Of a DNA stretch of 64,000 bases, positions 27,794-36,082 are shown in pieces. Origin of the DNA: Paenisporosarcina indica (GTDB taxonomy: Bacteria; Bacillota; Bacilli; Bacillales_A; Planococcaceae); NCBI RefSeq assembly GCF_001939075.1, contig NZ_MPTA01000006.1:62001-126000 (forward strand), given 5' to 3'. Both the position numbers and the translations under genes were made by a program. Position 1 is the stretch's first letter; each line of letters opens with the position of its first letter. Under the pieces are notes generated by a model, which did not search any database, had not been told where the DNA came from, and saw only the letters and a program-made list of their open reading frames with translations.

Positions 27794-28126
27794 TCAACAT
27801 CTGATAAATAACTTATCTCCACTAATCAACTGGTATATTCCTAAAACCGAAACGCTCCCCACAAAAAATTGGCCAGCTAAGCCACTTAAATATTCACGCT
27901 TAGCATCAAATAAGTTTTTCTTTATTTGTAACATGTCATTTTCAGACAGATTAGCATCACTTAGCTGATTCATATTCTCTATAGCATTATGAGTAGGTAT
28001 ATTAAGTTCCTCAGCAATAACATTAGCTAAGAAAGTCATATTAACTCCCGCTAATTCCCCATTCATTTGATAACAGCATATCCTGCAATTGATATGACAT
28101 TTTACCATTATATATTTCCCAATCAT
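27794..28126 (-). CDS. Hypothetical protein, possibly truncated
   Basis: An open frame of 110 codons. A more natural start is the internal Met at about 28066 (MNGELAGVNMTFLANVIAEE), giving 90 residues, but no clear ribosome binding site precedes either start. The C-terminus has a short hydrophobic stretch (FFVGSVSVLGIYQLI). No family is recognised. It lies between integrase relics and an inverted-repeat element and may be a fragment. Confidence 0.35.
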   Translation of the reverse strand: MIGKYIMVKCHINCRICCYQMNGELAGVNMTFLANVIAEELNIPTHNAIENMNQLSDANLSENDMLQIKKNLFDAKREYLSGLAGQFFVGSVSVLGIYQLISGDKLFIRC

Positions 28127-28224
28127 TTTATTTACGTTGCCTCAAAATCCCTCTCAAATCTGTATTGTTATATAGAGGATTATTAGCAATCCTAACTATT
28201 TCATCCCCCAAACTATCTGCAGCA

Positions 28225-28325
28225 TTAGGAAACATACCCCTGTGTCCGAAACAATCATGAATATATAAACATTTACGTTAGTTATAATAAACATGATTGT
28301 TTTTGACACAGTGGCCGAACACTAA
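28225..28325. repeat. TTAG-ended inverted-repeat element, copy 1
   Basis: About 101 bp, with ends TTAGGAAACATACCCCTGTG and an inverted ACACAGTGGCCGAACACTAA, and an internal ACAATCATG/CATGATTGT pair. It is clearly related to the copies at 29721 and 31744. No coding capacity; a MITE or REP-like unit. Confidence 0.8.
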
Positions 28326-28568
28326 ATCATTCTATATAAATCGTACATTCTTGTTTCAAAATGAATGCTCTTCAAATTCAAGTATTATGATCGAGTCAAA
28401 TACTCTAAATATCGTCCTTCCTTTCTCATATAAATCCTCTTAAACTGAGAATGTTATTATTCATTAATGTTCAACAAAATAACAAATAATCCTCTTTTGT
28501 GTTTATTTGAAACCAATTCATCCTATATTCGTATTATCTTTAAATAACATTCAATAGGAGGTTTCAAT

Positions 28569-29684
28569 TTGAGAGAATCATGGCACACAAATGACGAAAA
28601 AATCTATGTCATACCGCAGAACCTTTCTGAAGCTGAAGTGGAAAATCATAAACAAATAGCAAAAAAAGGTACATTTACCTGCCCTTATTGCAAAGCGCAA
28701 TTGTATGTAAAAAGCGGAGAAATTTTAGGGAATTTCTTTTCACATTTGCACGGAGAAAGTTGTGAGGCATCTAAACAAAGTGAAGCACGTTATAGCAAAT
28801 ATGAAAAACAAAAGAAGAACGATACAAAACGACAACCACACATAGTTGCTTTGATGAACGATGAATTAAATGTATTAGTAAAAGTATACTCACACGTTAA
28901 AGTCACTCCTGGATACTTGAACCCGGAATTTTCCAAGAATATCCCTGACATCACTTTGAAAATTCATGATAATAAGTACGCTATTACAGTTGTCACAAAC
29001 ATTACATCATCAACTGATCAAGCCTTTGCAAAATCCATTCAAAATCAAAAAACTTATTATGCATCATTAGGTTATGAACCTATATTTTTCATAGAACGAA
29101 ACCATTTAGGCATTGATATTGACGGCAAATCGCTCGTTCTCTGGAAAACTGAGCTCCAAGCGTTAACAAGCCAAAAAGCGGATACTCATTGGCAACATTT
29201 TTTAATGCAACTAGGGGAATTAGAGGTCCTACAGGCGGTACTAAAATTACCTAAAACAGACTTAAATGTCAAAAGCCTAATGTATATTACGCCGGCTAAT
29301 GAAGCTATTTCCATTGAAGCTTTTCACATTTTAGAGCATCCGAACACATTTCCACCAAAAGCACACTTCTTCGCGACACCTTATAAATTATCGTTCTCTC
29401 AAGCATTTAAAATAAACGATGAAAATCTTAGCCTAGCGGACCTAGACATTGAAAATAATAATCAATCAAAGTACCTTGAATATTTTTCACAAGCAAAAAT
29501 AGCTTTAGAAAGACAACTTGAAGAAGAGACGCATTTAACTAACTTAGCAACGGAAGAAAAAAGAAACCAAGTTGTCGAAAACCAGCAAGTGTATCTAAAA
29601 AGTTATAGTCAAAGTAAATATGCAAAATCTGATAAAGATAAAAAGCGCGAACTAGTTATGAAAGCTTTCCATTCTAATAATTAA
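28569..29684 (+). CDS. CoiA-like competence/nuclease-family protein
   Basis: The 371-residue protein starts with TTG at 28569, eight bases after AGGAGG. The N-terminal part resembles CoiA proteins: a zinc-ribbon-like FTCPYCKAQLYVKSGEILG (Cys38, Cys41) followed by FFSHLHG. The region 125-175 corresponds to the CoiA restriction-like nuclease core. The usual acidic-X-Lys/Gln part after Asp128 reads AITVVTN, so catalysis is doubtful. The C-terminal third (about 310-371) is a charged coiled-coil. CoiA helps process incoming DNA in competence, but this one sits between two inverted-repeat elements and may serve mobile DNA or defence. Confidence 0.6.
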   Translation: MRESWHTNDEKIYVIPQNLSEAEVENHKQIAKKGTFTCPYCKAQLYVKSGEILGNFFSHLHGESCEASKQSEARYSKYEKQKKNDTKRQPHIVALMNDELNVLVKVYSHVKVTPGYLNPEFSKNIPDITLKIHDNKYAITVVTNITSSTDQAFAKSIQNQKTYYASLGYEPIFFIERNHLGIDIDGKSLVLWKTELQALTSQKADTHWQHFLMQLGELEVLQAVLKLPKTDLNVKSLMYITPANEAISIEAFHILEHPNTFPPKAHFFATPYKLSFSQAFKINDENLSLADLDIENNNQSKYLEYFSQAKIALERQLEEETHLTNLATEEKRNQVVENQQVYLKSYSQSKYAKSDKDKKRELVMKAFHSNN

Positions 29685-29720
29685 ATGTAAAGCTACTTTC
29701 CTCATTAAAATTAAATCATT

Positions 29721-29819
29721 TTAGTGACATTCCCCTGTGGAGATACAATTATCAAAATCCAAACAATCACGTTTGTTCAAATAAACATGATTGTTTTTTA
29801 CACAGGGACCGAACACTAA
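29721..29819. repeat. TTAG-ended inverted-repeat element, copy 2
   Basis: The ends TTAGTGACATTCCCCTGTG and an inverted CACAGGGACCGAACACTAA enclose a CATGATTGT motif. This copy is 99 bp and the most diverged internally. It lies directly after the CoiA-like gene. Confidence 0.8.
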
Positions 29820-29860
29820 AAAAGCCGTCCCGGCAACGTTTGGTTGCGGGAACGGCTTTT
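29820..29860. terminator. Bidirectional terminator
   Basis: A strong hairpin (AAAAGCCGT.CCCG / CGGG.ACGGCTTTT) between the convergent CoiA-like and GNAT genes. Confidence 0.85.
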
Positions 29861-29869
29861 CAATCAAGA

Positions 29870-30775
29870 CTACAAATGGTATTCATAGCATATGACCCCT
29901 TCGACTTGCTTGAAGCCTTCCTGGAGATAAAGTGCTTTCGCACGTTCATTTTCGCCATTTACCGAAAGTATCGTCTTGGCATAGTTTTTTTTCTTGGCAA
30001 AATGAAGAGATGCTCTCAAGAGAATACGGCCCAAGCCTTTTCCCTCGTATTCGGGAATGATGGCAAGAGGGCCGAAATTCATGATTGGGGTACTTTCAAA
30101 ATCGTCTTCTTGTGAACCTCTTACGACCCCAACTGGTCGTTCCTTCTCGTACAGAATCAGCATGCCTTCTTCTATGTGCTCTTCACTCGAAAGCATCCTC
30201 TCCACGTCTGCCTGTATAAGAGGCGTTTCACTTCCCAGCAATTTCGCAAACCCGGCATTTCTGACTTCACACCAAGTTCTCTCATCCATTCCCTGCCTGA
30301 ACGTCATTATTTCATAGCCCTCTGGCAAAGTGTAAGGAGGCACATCCATTTCCTCCCTTACTACCACGAATGTATACCGCTCCACTGTGAAATTCAACTC
30401 TTCCATGAATTTTTTCAATGCTCCATTAGTCAATTGGACAAAGAGAAAAACCTTATCAAGTCCACCAGTATGCTTCAGAATTTGCTTCATCAGCATGTCG
30501 TAACAAGCAATCTCCTCGAGTTCAGAATGGAAAATTCTGAAACGCGCCTTACTTCCTCGTCGGAAGTAATCTTCGATAATAAGAGATGCCGCCGCAATGA
30601 TCTCCCCATGTTGGTTGCTTATTATGTACGTCGGATTATCAACATTGGGCACGAAGTCTTTCAAGTCTTCATCGTATAGAAAGGAATCATCGACCTCTTG
30701 TTTATGTTTTTTGCAGTATGAGATAAAATCCGCTACCCTTTCACTTTTCAGTGCTTCCACATTCATCTTTTTCAC
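29870..30775 (-). CDS. GNAT-family N-acetyltransferase
   Basis: The 301-residue protein looks like two GNAT folds in tandem. The C-terminal one (about 145-301) is complete, with acetyl-CoA motif A GPLAIIPEYEGKGLGRILLR and motif B VNGENERAKALYLQEGF. The N-terminal one is less conserved. The substrate is unknown. Terminator at 29820 ends it. Confidence 0.75.
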   Translation of the reverse strand: MKKMNVEALKSERVADFISYCKKHKQEVDDSFLYDEDLKDFVPNVDNPTYIISNQHGEIIAAASLIIEDYFRRGSKARFRIFHSELEEIACYDMLMKQILKHTGGLDKVFLFVQLTNGALKKFMEELNFTVERYTFVVVREEMDVPPYTLPEGYEIMTFRQGMDERTWCEVRNAGFAKLLGSETPLIQADVERMLSSEEHIEEGMLILYEKERPVGVVRGSQEDDFESTPIMNFGPLAIIPEYEGKGLGRILLRASLHFAKKKNYAKTILSVNGENERAKALYLQEGFKQVEGVICYEYHL

Positions 30776-31009
30776 CGTCCATTGTTAAGATTTTACGTCC
30801 CCGGGAACGTCTCAATTATGACTATTCCATTGTTAGAGTTTTCATACATAAGACACCACCAATTTCAACCTTGATACAATTGAGTTTCTAGTTGTTTCTC
30901 AAAACAGGATATACCATTCAATTCATGTAATTCTTGTCCTCAATTGAAAAAAGAACTTTGAATAAGAAAAACACAGGGAGATTTTAGTCTTCCTATGTTT
31001 TCATTCATA
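30776..31009. other. Non-coding stretch
   Basis: No frame, RNA or repeat is supported. AT-rich, with the ends of two convergent or tandem small units. Confidence 0.3.
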
Positions 31010-31159
31010 TTATTTATCTGTTTGTTTTTGCTTCTTTTTCAAATACTCCGCACGTATTTTTTCAAGTTGCTTCTTTTTATCAAATTTGGCAGGCTTGTGT
31101 TTTTCATGATACTTTGCCACAGCTACCTGACCTTTGGTATCCAATTCAAATTTCCCCAC
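31010..31159 (-). CDS. Small basic protein (49 residues), function unknown
   Basis: A short frame starting at GTG (31159), five bases after AGGTGG; another GTG lies three codons upstream. It reads KFELDTKGQVAVAKYHEKHK and ends with the lysine-rich LEKIRAEYLKKKQKQTDK. The base composition and a plausible ribosome binding site suggest a real small protein. No family can be named. Confidence 0.45.
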   Translation of the reverse strand: MGKFELDTKGQVAVAKYHEKHKPAKFDKKKQLEKIRAEYLKKKQKQTDK

Positions 31160-31357
31160 TTTGTCCACCTACTTTTCTTGTCTTTAAAGAGAATCTATTC
31201 AACAAATATAATATACCTTATTTTACTGAAGTAAACCTTATTAGTGTCTTGCTAACCTTGCATAGGGAGCGTCAAGAAGTTTGTGTAAATAAAGAAAAAC
31301 TTTTCTTGTAGGTGCACCTATCTCTTACTTTTCTTTGAACATGGCTGCCAGTTCTGC

Positions 31358-31740
31358 TCAAGCTTGATCACAACCTAAATGACATCGAGTAGAGAATTTT
31401 TGATTGTATATTTCAAACTGAGAAACAAGAATTCTTTCAAGGGATTCTTCGTTTGGAAATTGCTCTTTTCGTTTACTGTATTTCTTAATTTGTTTGTTAA
31501 AGGATTCGATTAAATTGGTTGAATAAATACTGCGCCAAATTGATAATGGAGAGCTGTAGAACGTTAATATATAAGGGTTATCCATCAATGACTTTGTCAC
31601 TTTGGGATAAGCTGTTTTCCACTACTTCACAAAATCTCCAAGTGCTTTTTACCCAATTCGTGATCATCTGCCCGATACACAGATTTAAAATCTTCACAGA
31701 TTTCTGCACGGTCGGTTATCCGTACTTTATGAGCAACGTT
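31358..31740 (-). pseudogene. IS256-family transposase, C-terminal remnant
   Basis: The readable frame at 31358-31600 (IYSTNLIESFNKQIKKYSKR and FPNEESLERILV) is the conserved C-terminal block of Mutator/IS256 transposases. The preceding 31600-31740 also fits the family (KVRITDRAEICEDFKSVYRA) but in another frame with stops. The remnant stops exactly where the inverted-repeat element at 31744 begins, so that element or a deletion removed the 5' part. Confidence 0.8.
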
Positions 31741-31743
31741 TCG

Positions 31744-31843
31744 TTAGTGACATGCCCCTGTGTCCGAAACAATCATGAAAATATAAACATTCACGTTAGT
31801 TCAAATTAACATGATTGTTTTTAACACAGGGGCATAACACTAA
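31744..31843. repeat. TTAG-ended inverted-repeat element, copy 3
   Basis: The best-preserved copy: TTAGTGACATGCCCCTGTG at the left and CACAGGGGCATAACACTAA at the right, with inner ACAATCATG/CATGATTGT arms. It truncates the IS256 remnant. Confidence 0.85.
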
Positions 31844-32098
31844 TGAAGATGTTTATTAAGTAATCAAACTCCATTCTATTGAGTCAAAATAAACTGCCGG
31901 GGAGTGACAACACAATGAATAGTTGCGAAGTATTGAAAATTCCAACTGCAAATGTTACCAAGTAGGGTTTGCAAGGTTTGATGATGTTACTCTATTGTTA
32001 TTTGTGTAGAAATCCTTTATTAAAGCAAAATTCCCTAAAAAAAAAAATAAAGCATAAAGTTTTCAAACGGAAATTTTATGCTTTATTTCACATGATAA

Positions 32099-32145
32099 GA
32101 CTGCATTAACCAGTCATATAAATATGGAGACTGCGGGAGTCGAAT
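32099..32145 (-). other. Truncated ssrA 3'-end remnant (att scar)
   Basis: The stretch resembles ssrA terminator-side sequence (GACTGCATT...) followed by TATGGAGACTGCGGGAGTCG, i.e. the last ~20 bases of tmRNA with two changes, then diverges. Same orientation as the other copies. It probably marks an old junction between islands. The neighbouring 31844-32098 and 32146-32302 hold nothing recognisable. Confidence 0.6.
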
Positions 32146-32302
32146 GACAACGCTTTTGACTACGTTAAATAAAAAAACGTTGCGGGGGGCGGGCAAGTTT
32201 TAATATTGGAACCTGATACTCTGCACTGGGAAGGAAGGTAGTCGTGACACTGCACCTTCAAAATCTAGATGTTCCTAAAACGCTTGCGGAAAAATACAGG
32301 AA

Positions 32303-33418
32303 TTATAAATTTTCGATTATCGGATTAGCTATCATTTTCTTTACATATCTTCTAATTTCACGGACATTACTCAGATTTTTTGAACGTGTTTTTAATAACT
32401 CAGGGATATTTTTCCCATTGAAAATAAAGTTTAGGACAAGTTGTTTATCTTCTTCAACATAAAATTTCAATTCTTCCTCATAGATTCTATCGATAATAAT
32501 ACGCTTTACTTCTTCACTCAACAAATGAAATTCTACAAAAGCGTCGAAACGAGAAAATATTGCTTCTCCTAAATTGTTTTTTATTTCATCTTCAGAAGCA
32601 TAATTAGATGTGCAAATAATAATAGAATCTTTCATATTGACTTTATAATATTTATCTTCATAAAACCCCTCATCGAATAGTTGATAAAATGCACTAAAAA
32701 ACAAGCTATTGCATTTATCGAATTCATCTAATAATACAACATTTGATTCTCTGTCCATTAAATCTTTAGCGAATGAGTTGCTCCGGTCCCCAAAAATATA
32801 TTCGAAGAAGCTATGGTTGTGAAACATAGAAAATTGCTTTCTAAACAAAGCCCCTTGTTTAGTTAAAATTTCATTGATGAATTGTGCTGTTTCGGTTTTT
32901 CCTATACCTGGTGGTCCATATAACATTATTACCTTTGGTTTACCTTTATTGTTATTTACTAAACTATATAATGCTTGTAAAATTTCTTTTTTTGCATTCT
33001 TCTGTCCCAAAATTTTCTCATCATAATTAACTTTTATTACCCGTAGTACTTCTCTTGATACTTTAGGATATATATAATTAAACTCTTCTATTTCGAAATC
33101 TTCATACTTGCTTAGTTGTGAATATACCTTTGACGGAGGGTTATGTAAATATATCTCATCGTACTCGAATATCTCTTGATAATTTAATATTACTAGGAGC
33201 ATCATCTCAATGAACGCATCAGTTGTACCACCATATTCATCCGAAGTGACAGCAAAAAAATCATAGGAATTAATATCTTCTTGCTTTATTATTCCTTTTG
33301 TCAAACCATCATATTGCTTTATAAACTCCAATAATGTTAATTTCAATTCATTTTTAGGCAGGTATGAATCAAAATATGAATGTGGTCCATAATACACTTT
33401 CACCTTCATATCATTCAC
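32303..33418 (-). CDS. AAA+ ATPase (Clp/torsin-like), paired with a DUF6414-like protein
   Basis: The 371-residue protein has a unique N-terminal domain (1-125), then an AAA+ module: Walker A GPPGIGKT (168-175), Walker B VVLLDEFDK (227-235), sensor-1 TSN (270-272) and an arginine-finger-like SRFD (289-292), with a helical lid after it. The ATPase resembles the Clp/HSP100 D2 type but is a single module without a protease-binding loop I can see. It overlaps the upstream gene by 8 bases (33411-33418), so the two are coupled. The pair sits between two ssrA scars in a defence-type island. Confidence 0.75.
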   Translation of the reverse strand: MNDMKVKVYYGPHSYFDSYLPKNELKLTLLEFIKQYDGLTKGIIKQEDINSYDFFAVTSDEYGGTTDAFIEMMLLVILNYQEIFEYDEIYLHNPPSKVYSQLSKYEDFEIEEFNYIYPKVSREVLRVIKVNYDEKILGQKNAKKEILQALYSLVNNNKGKPKVIMLYGPPGIGKTETAQFINEILTKQGALFRKQFSMFHNHSFFEYIFGDRSNSFAKDLMDRESNVVLLDEFDKCNSLFFSAFYQLFDEGFYEDKYYKVNMKDSIIICTSNYASEDEIKNNLGEAIFSRFDAFVEFHLLSEEVKRIIIDRIYEEELKFYVEEDKQLVLNFIFNGKNIPELLKTRSKNLSNVREIRRYVKKMIANPIIENL

Positions 33419-34190
33419 CTATTCCAGCTAAAATAACATCATATACTTTTAATTTTAAGTTTGATATATCTTCTTCGTCTTCAATACCCATTAGTTCATC
33501 AATATTGATTTCTTGGGAAGGAACATCATCATTTCCAGCAAGTTCATGCTCCATCAGCAAATCATTTTCTTTACATGTGCCTACTTCAATTACATAATAA
33601 GTCAAATCCATTTTAGGTATATCCGTTAGCATATAAGCATTTTTAAATTGTTGAATATTAAATCTTAGTACAATTTTTTTATTATCTAAGATACCTATTA
33701 ATTCATAGTATCCCTTAGCAGCAGTTAAAATCTCATCAACTTCTCTAAAATTAAAATCTTGTAGCCCCTCCACTACTGCCGTATCTTCCCTAAATATTTT
33801 TAAATATGGAGCATACATTTTCATAAAAGCAAAAGAATTCTTAAGAGCGTATACTTTATAGTTTTTCAAAACTGTAATTTTTACTTCACTAATAAGCCTT
33901 TGTTTTATGTCTAGAAAGTCTGATAGAATTGTGTTAGTTAAAGTTTTAGTAACTAATGAATCCTTATTGGCTTCGATACTAGCACCCACATTCACATTAA
34001 ATGCAGCTTTAATAACGTTTAAAAAACCCGTACCAGCACCTGCTTCCGCTGTAACCCCAGCATTTCCTTTTAATGTAACTGTCCCCTTATCTTCATCAAT
34101 GGACTGAATTTCTCCACCATGTTCTACTAATAAAATATCTGTAACAGAGCCTTCATCAAAATAAACAATTTTTTTCATAGCATCCTCCAT
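33411..34190 (-). CDS. DUF6414-like protein, partner of the AAA+ ATPase
   Basis: The 259-residue protein begins with KKIVYFDEGSVTDILLVEHG, the N-terminal pattern I associate with DUF6414 proteins. A glycine/alanine-rich segment follows (GNAGVTAEAGAGTGFLNVIK), then a mixed alpha/beta region with VVEGLQDFNFREVDEILTAA. No catalytic motif is evident, and function is unknown for the family. A GGAGG precedes ATG. It is the first gene of a two-gene operon. By context the pair could form a sensor and an ATP-driven effector. Confidence 0.6.
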   Translation of the reverse strand: MEDAMKKIVYFDEGSVTDILLVEHGGEIQSIDEDKGTVTLKGNAGVTAEAGAGTGFLNVIKAAFNVNVGASIEANKDSLVTKTLTNTILSDFLDIKQRLISEVKITVLKNYKVYALKNSFAFMKMYAPYLKIFREDTAVVEGLQDFNFREVDEILTAAKGYYELIGILDNKKIVLRFNIQQFKNAYMLTDIPKMDLTYYVIEVGTCKENDLLMEHELAGNDDVPSQEINIDELMGIEDEEDISNLKLKVYDVILAGIGE

Positions 34191-34259
34191 ATATTTTAAT
34201 TTAATTGCTATATGAAAACAAACAATCCTGAAGGAATTCGGATTTTAATATAGATTTCC

Positions 34260-34322
34260 TTAGTGTTGAGTGCCAGGTTCTAAAACAATTCAGAATTCAA
34301 TGAGTACATGGTACCTTCACTA
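34260..34322. repeat. REP-like hairpin, left copy of cassette 2
   Basis: It starts TTAGTGTTGAGTGCCAGG and ends GGTACCTTCACTA, with GAATTC in the loop. The TTAGTG/CACTA ends echo those of the 100-bp elements. Confidence 0.7.
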
Positions 34323-34399
34323 CAACACTACAACTAATGATCTCTCTTGCTGTAAAACATTTTTTACTACGTAATTGATGATTAGCCCCACAAATTCAG

Positions 34400-34699
34400 C
34401 TATCCATCTATAAAAGTGTTTGCAGTTCTCTTTGCCTTCCCTCGAATTATATCTTTTAATCTATCAGATTTCACAATATTATCTAGAGCCTCTATTTCCA
34501 TCTTTAACTCAAATATTTTCCTGGCATTAGAAATTCTTGTTTTTTGAGCGTCTAAGGATATGGCCTTTGGATTATCTTTTAGGAGCTTTTTTGCTAATTC
34601 TTCCCTATCAACATTTAAATCCCTAAATTCTTCAAAATACTCAACAAAAATTTCTTTTCCTATTGATCTTAATTTCTTTTCTAAAAGTTCTTGATTCAT
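34400..34699 (-). CDS. Duplicated cassette protein B, copy 2 (unknown)
   Basis: The 99-residue paralogue of the protein at 23386. The N-terminus (MNQELLEKKLRSIGKEIFVE) is identical and changes are scattered through the rest, keeping length and frame. The same order and spacing to gene A is kept (84 bases here, because A ends earlier). No family recognised. Confidence 0.6.
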   Translation of the reverse strand: MNQELLEKKLRSIGKEIFVEYFEEFRDLNVDREELAKKLLKDNPKAISLDAQKTRISNARKIFELKMEIEALDNIVKSDRLKDIIRGKAKRTANTFIDG

Positions 34700-34783
34700 T
34701 ACGTACCTCTACCTCCTGTAGCCTTTTCTTATTTGAATAATTAATGTAACAGCTTGTTAGATAACTTCTATTTCATTTAATAT

Positions 34784-35098
34784 TTATCGTTGATTTGTTT
34801 GATAGCTAATTGCTGCCATTATATAAACAGAGTTACCTGTAATTGCAGTAATTTCTTTGCTTATCCCCTTTTCACCAGCCAGCCATCTTTCGTAGTAAGC
34901 GTAAACTTTTATAAAATTATCTTTGTATATAGGACGAGGGCTTTTTAATTTACTAGATGGCACTATTTCTGATTCATATACAGTCAAAATCTTGCCATTG
35001 GTTACCAGTTTAAAATTAAGACCTGTTTTTGTTTTTAGTTCTATTGGTTTTTCCAAACTTTCTGCAAATAAACTTTCCCATATGTCTGCTGCATTCAA
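34784..35098 (-). CDS. Duplicated cassette protein A, copy 2 (unknown)
   Basis: The 104-residue paralogue of the protein at 23743, nearly identical through residue 102. A base change creates a stop nine codons earlier (NQR end). The shared part includes GEKGISKEITAITGNSVYIM. Whether the C-terminal tail matters is unknown. Confidence 0.6.
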   Translation of the reverse strand: MNAADIWESLFAESLEKPIELKTKTGLNFKLVTNGKILTVYESEIVPSSKLKSPRPIYKDNFIKVYAYYERWLAGEKGISKEITAITGNSVYIMAAISYQTNQR

Positions 35099-35167
35099 TA
35101 CTATACCTCCTTTAGAATTTGAACATAATTAATCTAATTCAACATTATGACCTAATTTACCTTCAAA

Positions 35168-35205
35168 AAAAGAACGCAATTCCTTCATTTGGAATTCGTT
35201 CTTTT
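35168..35205. terminator. Strong hairpin upstream of cassette copy 2
   Basis: The same AAAAGAACG.../...CGTTCTTTT hairpin as at 24153-24190, part of the duplicated unit. Confidence 0.75.
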
Positions 35206-35248
35206 ACTGTTATAATCACTCAAACCAAGAGACCACCTCTACCGACGC

Positions 35249-35304
35249 GAGTACCAGGTTCTAAACTAATTCAAAATTCAATGAGAACCTGGTAACCTTC
35301 ACTA
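35249..35304. repeat. REP-like hairpin, right copy of cassette 2
   Basis: The arms GTACCAGGTTCT and AGAACCTGGTA surround an AT-rich loop, ending CTTCACTA directly before MFS sequence, as in copy 1. Confidence 0.75.
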
Positions 35305-35645
35305 ATTGGACTCATTATTTCTGGCATCGGTTAAGTAACTATTACTTCAGCAAATTCATGGTATACGCTTGTTATCTTTGGTTTCATCGCGACGATCGGT
35401 GAACTTATTTATTCACCTATTCGGTATGGTGAAAAAGCGAATATGATGCCAGCTGATAAAAGAGGATCCTACTCGGCATTTTTTAATCTGTCATTCTCTG
35501 GAGCCGACTTTATTGCGAGATCCACAATCATTTTAGGCGCATTCTTAATTCCAACGATGATGTCTGTATACATTGGAATCCTCTTGATGATTGGTATTTT
35601 CCTATCTATTCTGGGTTACTCTTTCGTGAAGAGACGGACAGCGAA
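35302..35645 (+). pseudogene. MFS transporter 3' fragment, copy 2
   Basis: About 340 bases match the MFS gene from 16135 nearly to its end, including MMPADKRGSYSAFFNLSFSG and the last TM helix (MMSVYIGILLMIGIF). After that the sequence departs (VKRRTANIKSF...). The 5' two thirds are absent and the reading frame is broken near the start. It is more complete than copy 1. Confidence 0.85.
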
Positions 35646-36017
35646 TATAAAATCATTTTGTGTAACAGAAAACCGTAACGACAAGTGGGGTAAGAATTCC
35701 AACACAAGATCCAAACGAAGCACGACCACTCAGGACAGTTCTTACGGAAATCTCTCGACAAAAGTAAAACACCAAGCTTCTAGAAAACAGAAAGTGCATG
35801 CGACACATAGCATGTGCTAATCTTGCATGTCAAAAAACTGACGCCATTATTATATAACTGGCGTGAGTGGTAATGTTGCCTCGTAAAGCCTGTCAGTATC
35901 TACAGTGTCGACAAGGACGGTACTGACGATAAAAAAACTGAAAGGTAGTGAAGCGCATGTGGCACCTACAAGAAATGTGAACATTGTCTTACAGGAATTG
36001 TCGTGTACTAATGAAAG
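35646..36017. other. Region with decayed sequence and a hairpin
   Basis: A hairpin GACGCCA...TGGCGT lies at about 35843-35868. The rest is an unassigned open stretch and stop-rich sequence. No gene supported. Confidence 0.35.
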
Positions 36018-36055
36018 AAAGTAGGTTGGAAGCTAGTCACGTTCCACCCTACTTT
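36018..36055. terminator. Terminator of the membrane-protein gene
   Basis: The stem AAAGTAGG.TTGGAA / TTCCA.CCTACTTT followed by T's lies 28 bases beyond the stop at 36083. Confidence 0.8.
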
Positions 36056-36082
36056 TTTGATTTGTCTTATACATAGAAATCT

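Noticed and set aside
32244-32462. 72-codon plus-strand frame
   Set aside because: It overlaps the 3' end of the AAA+ gene antisense and has no family resemblance.
35443-35820. 125-codon frame as a complete small membrane protein
   Set aside because: Its first two thirds are the C-terminal end of an MFS transporter and the rest is unrelated sequence after the junction.
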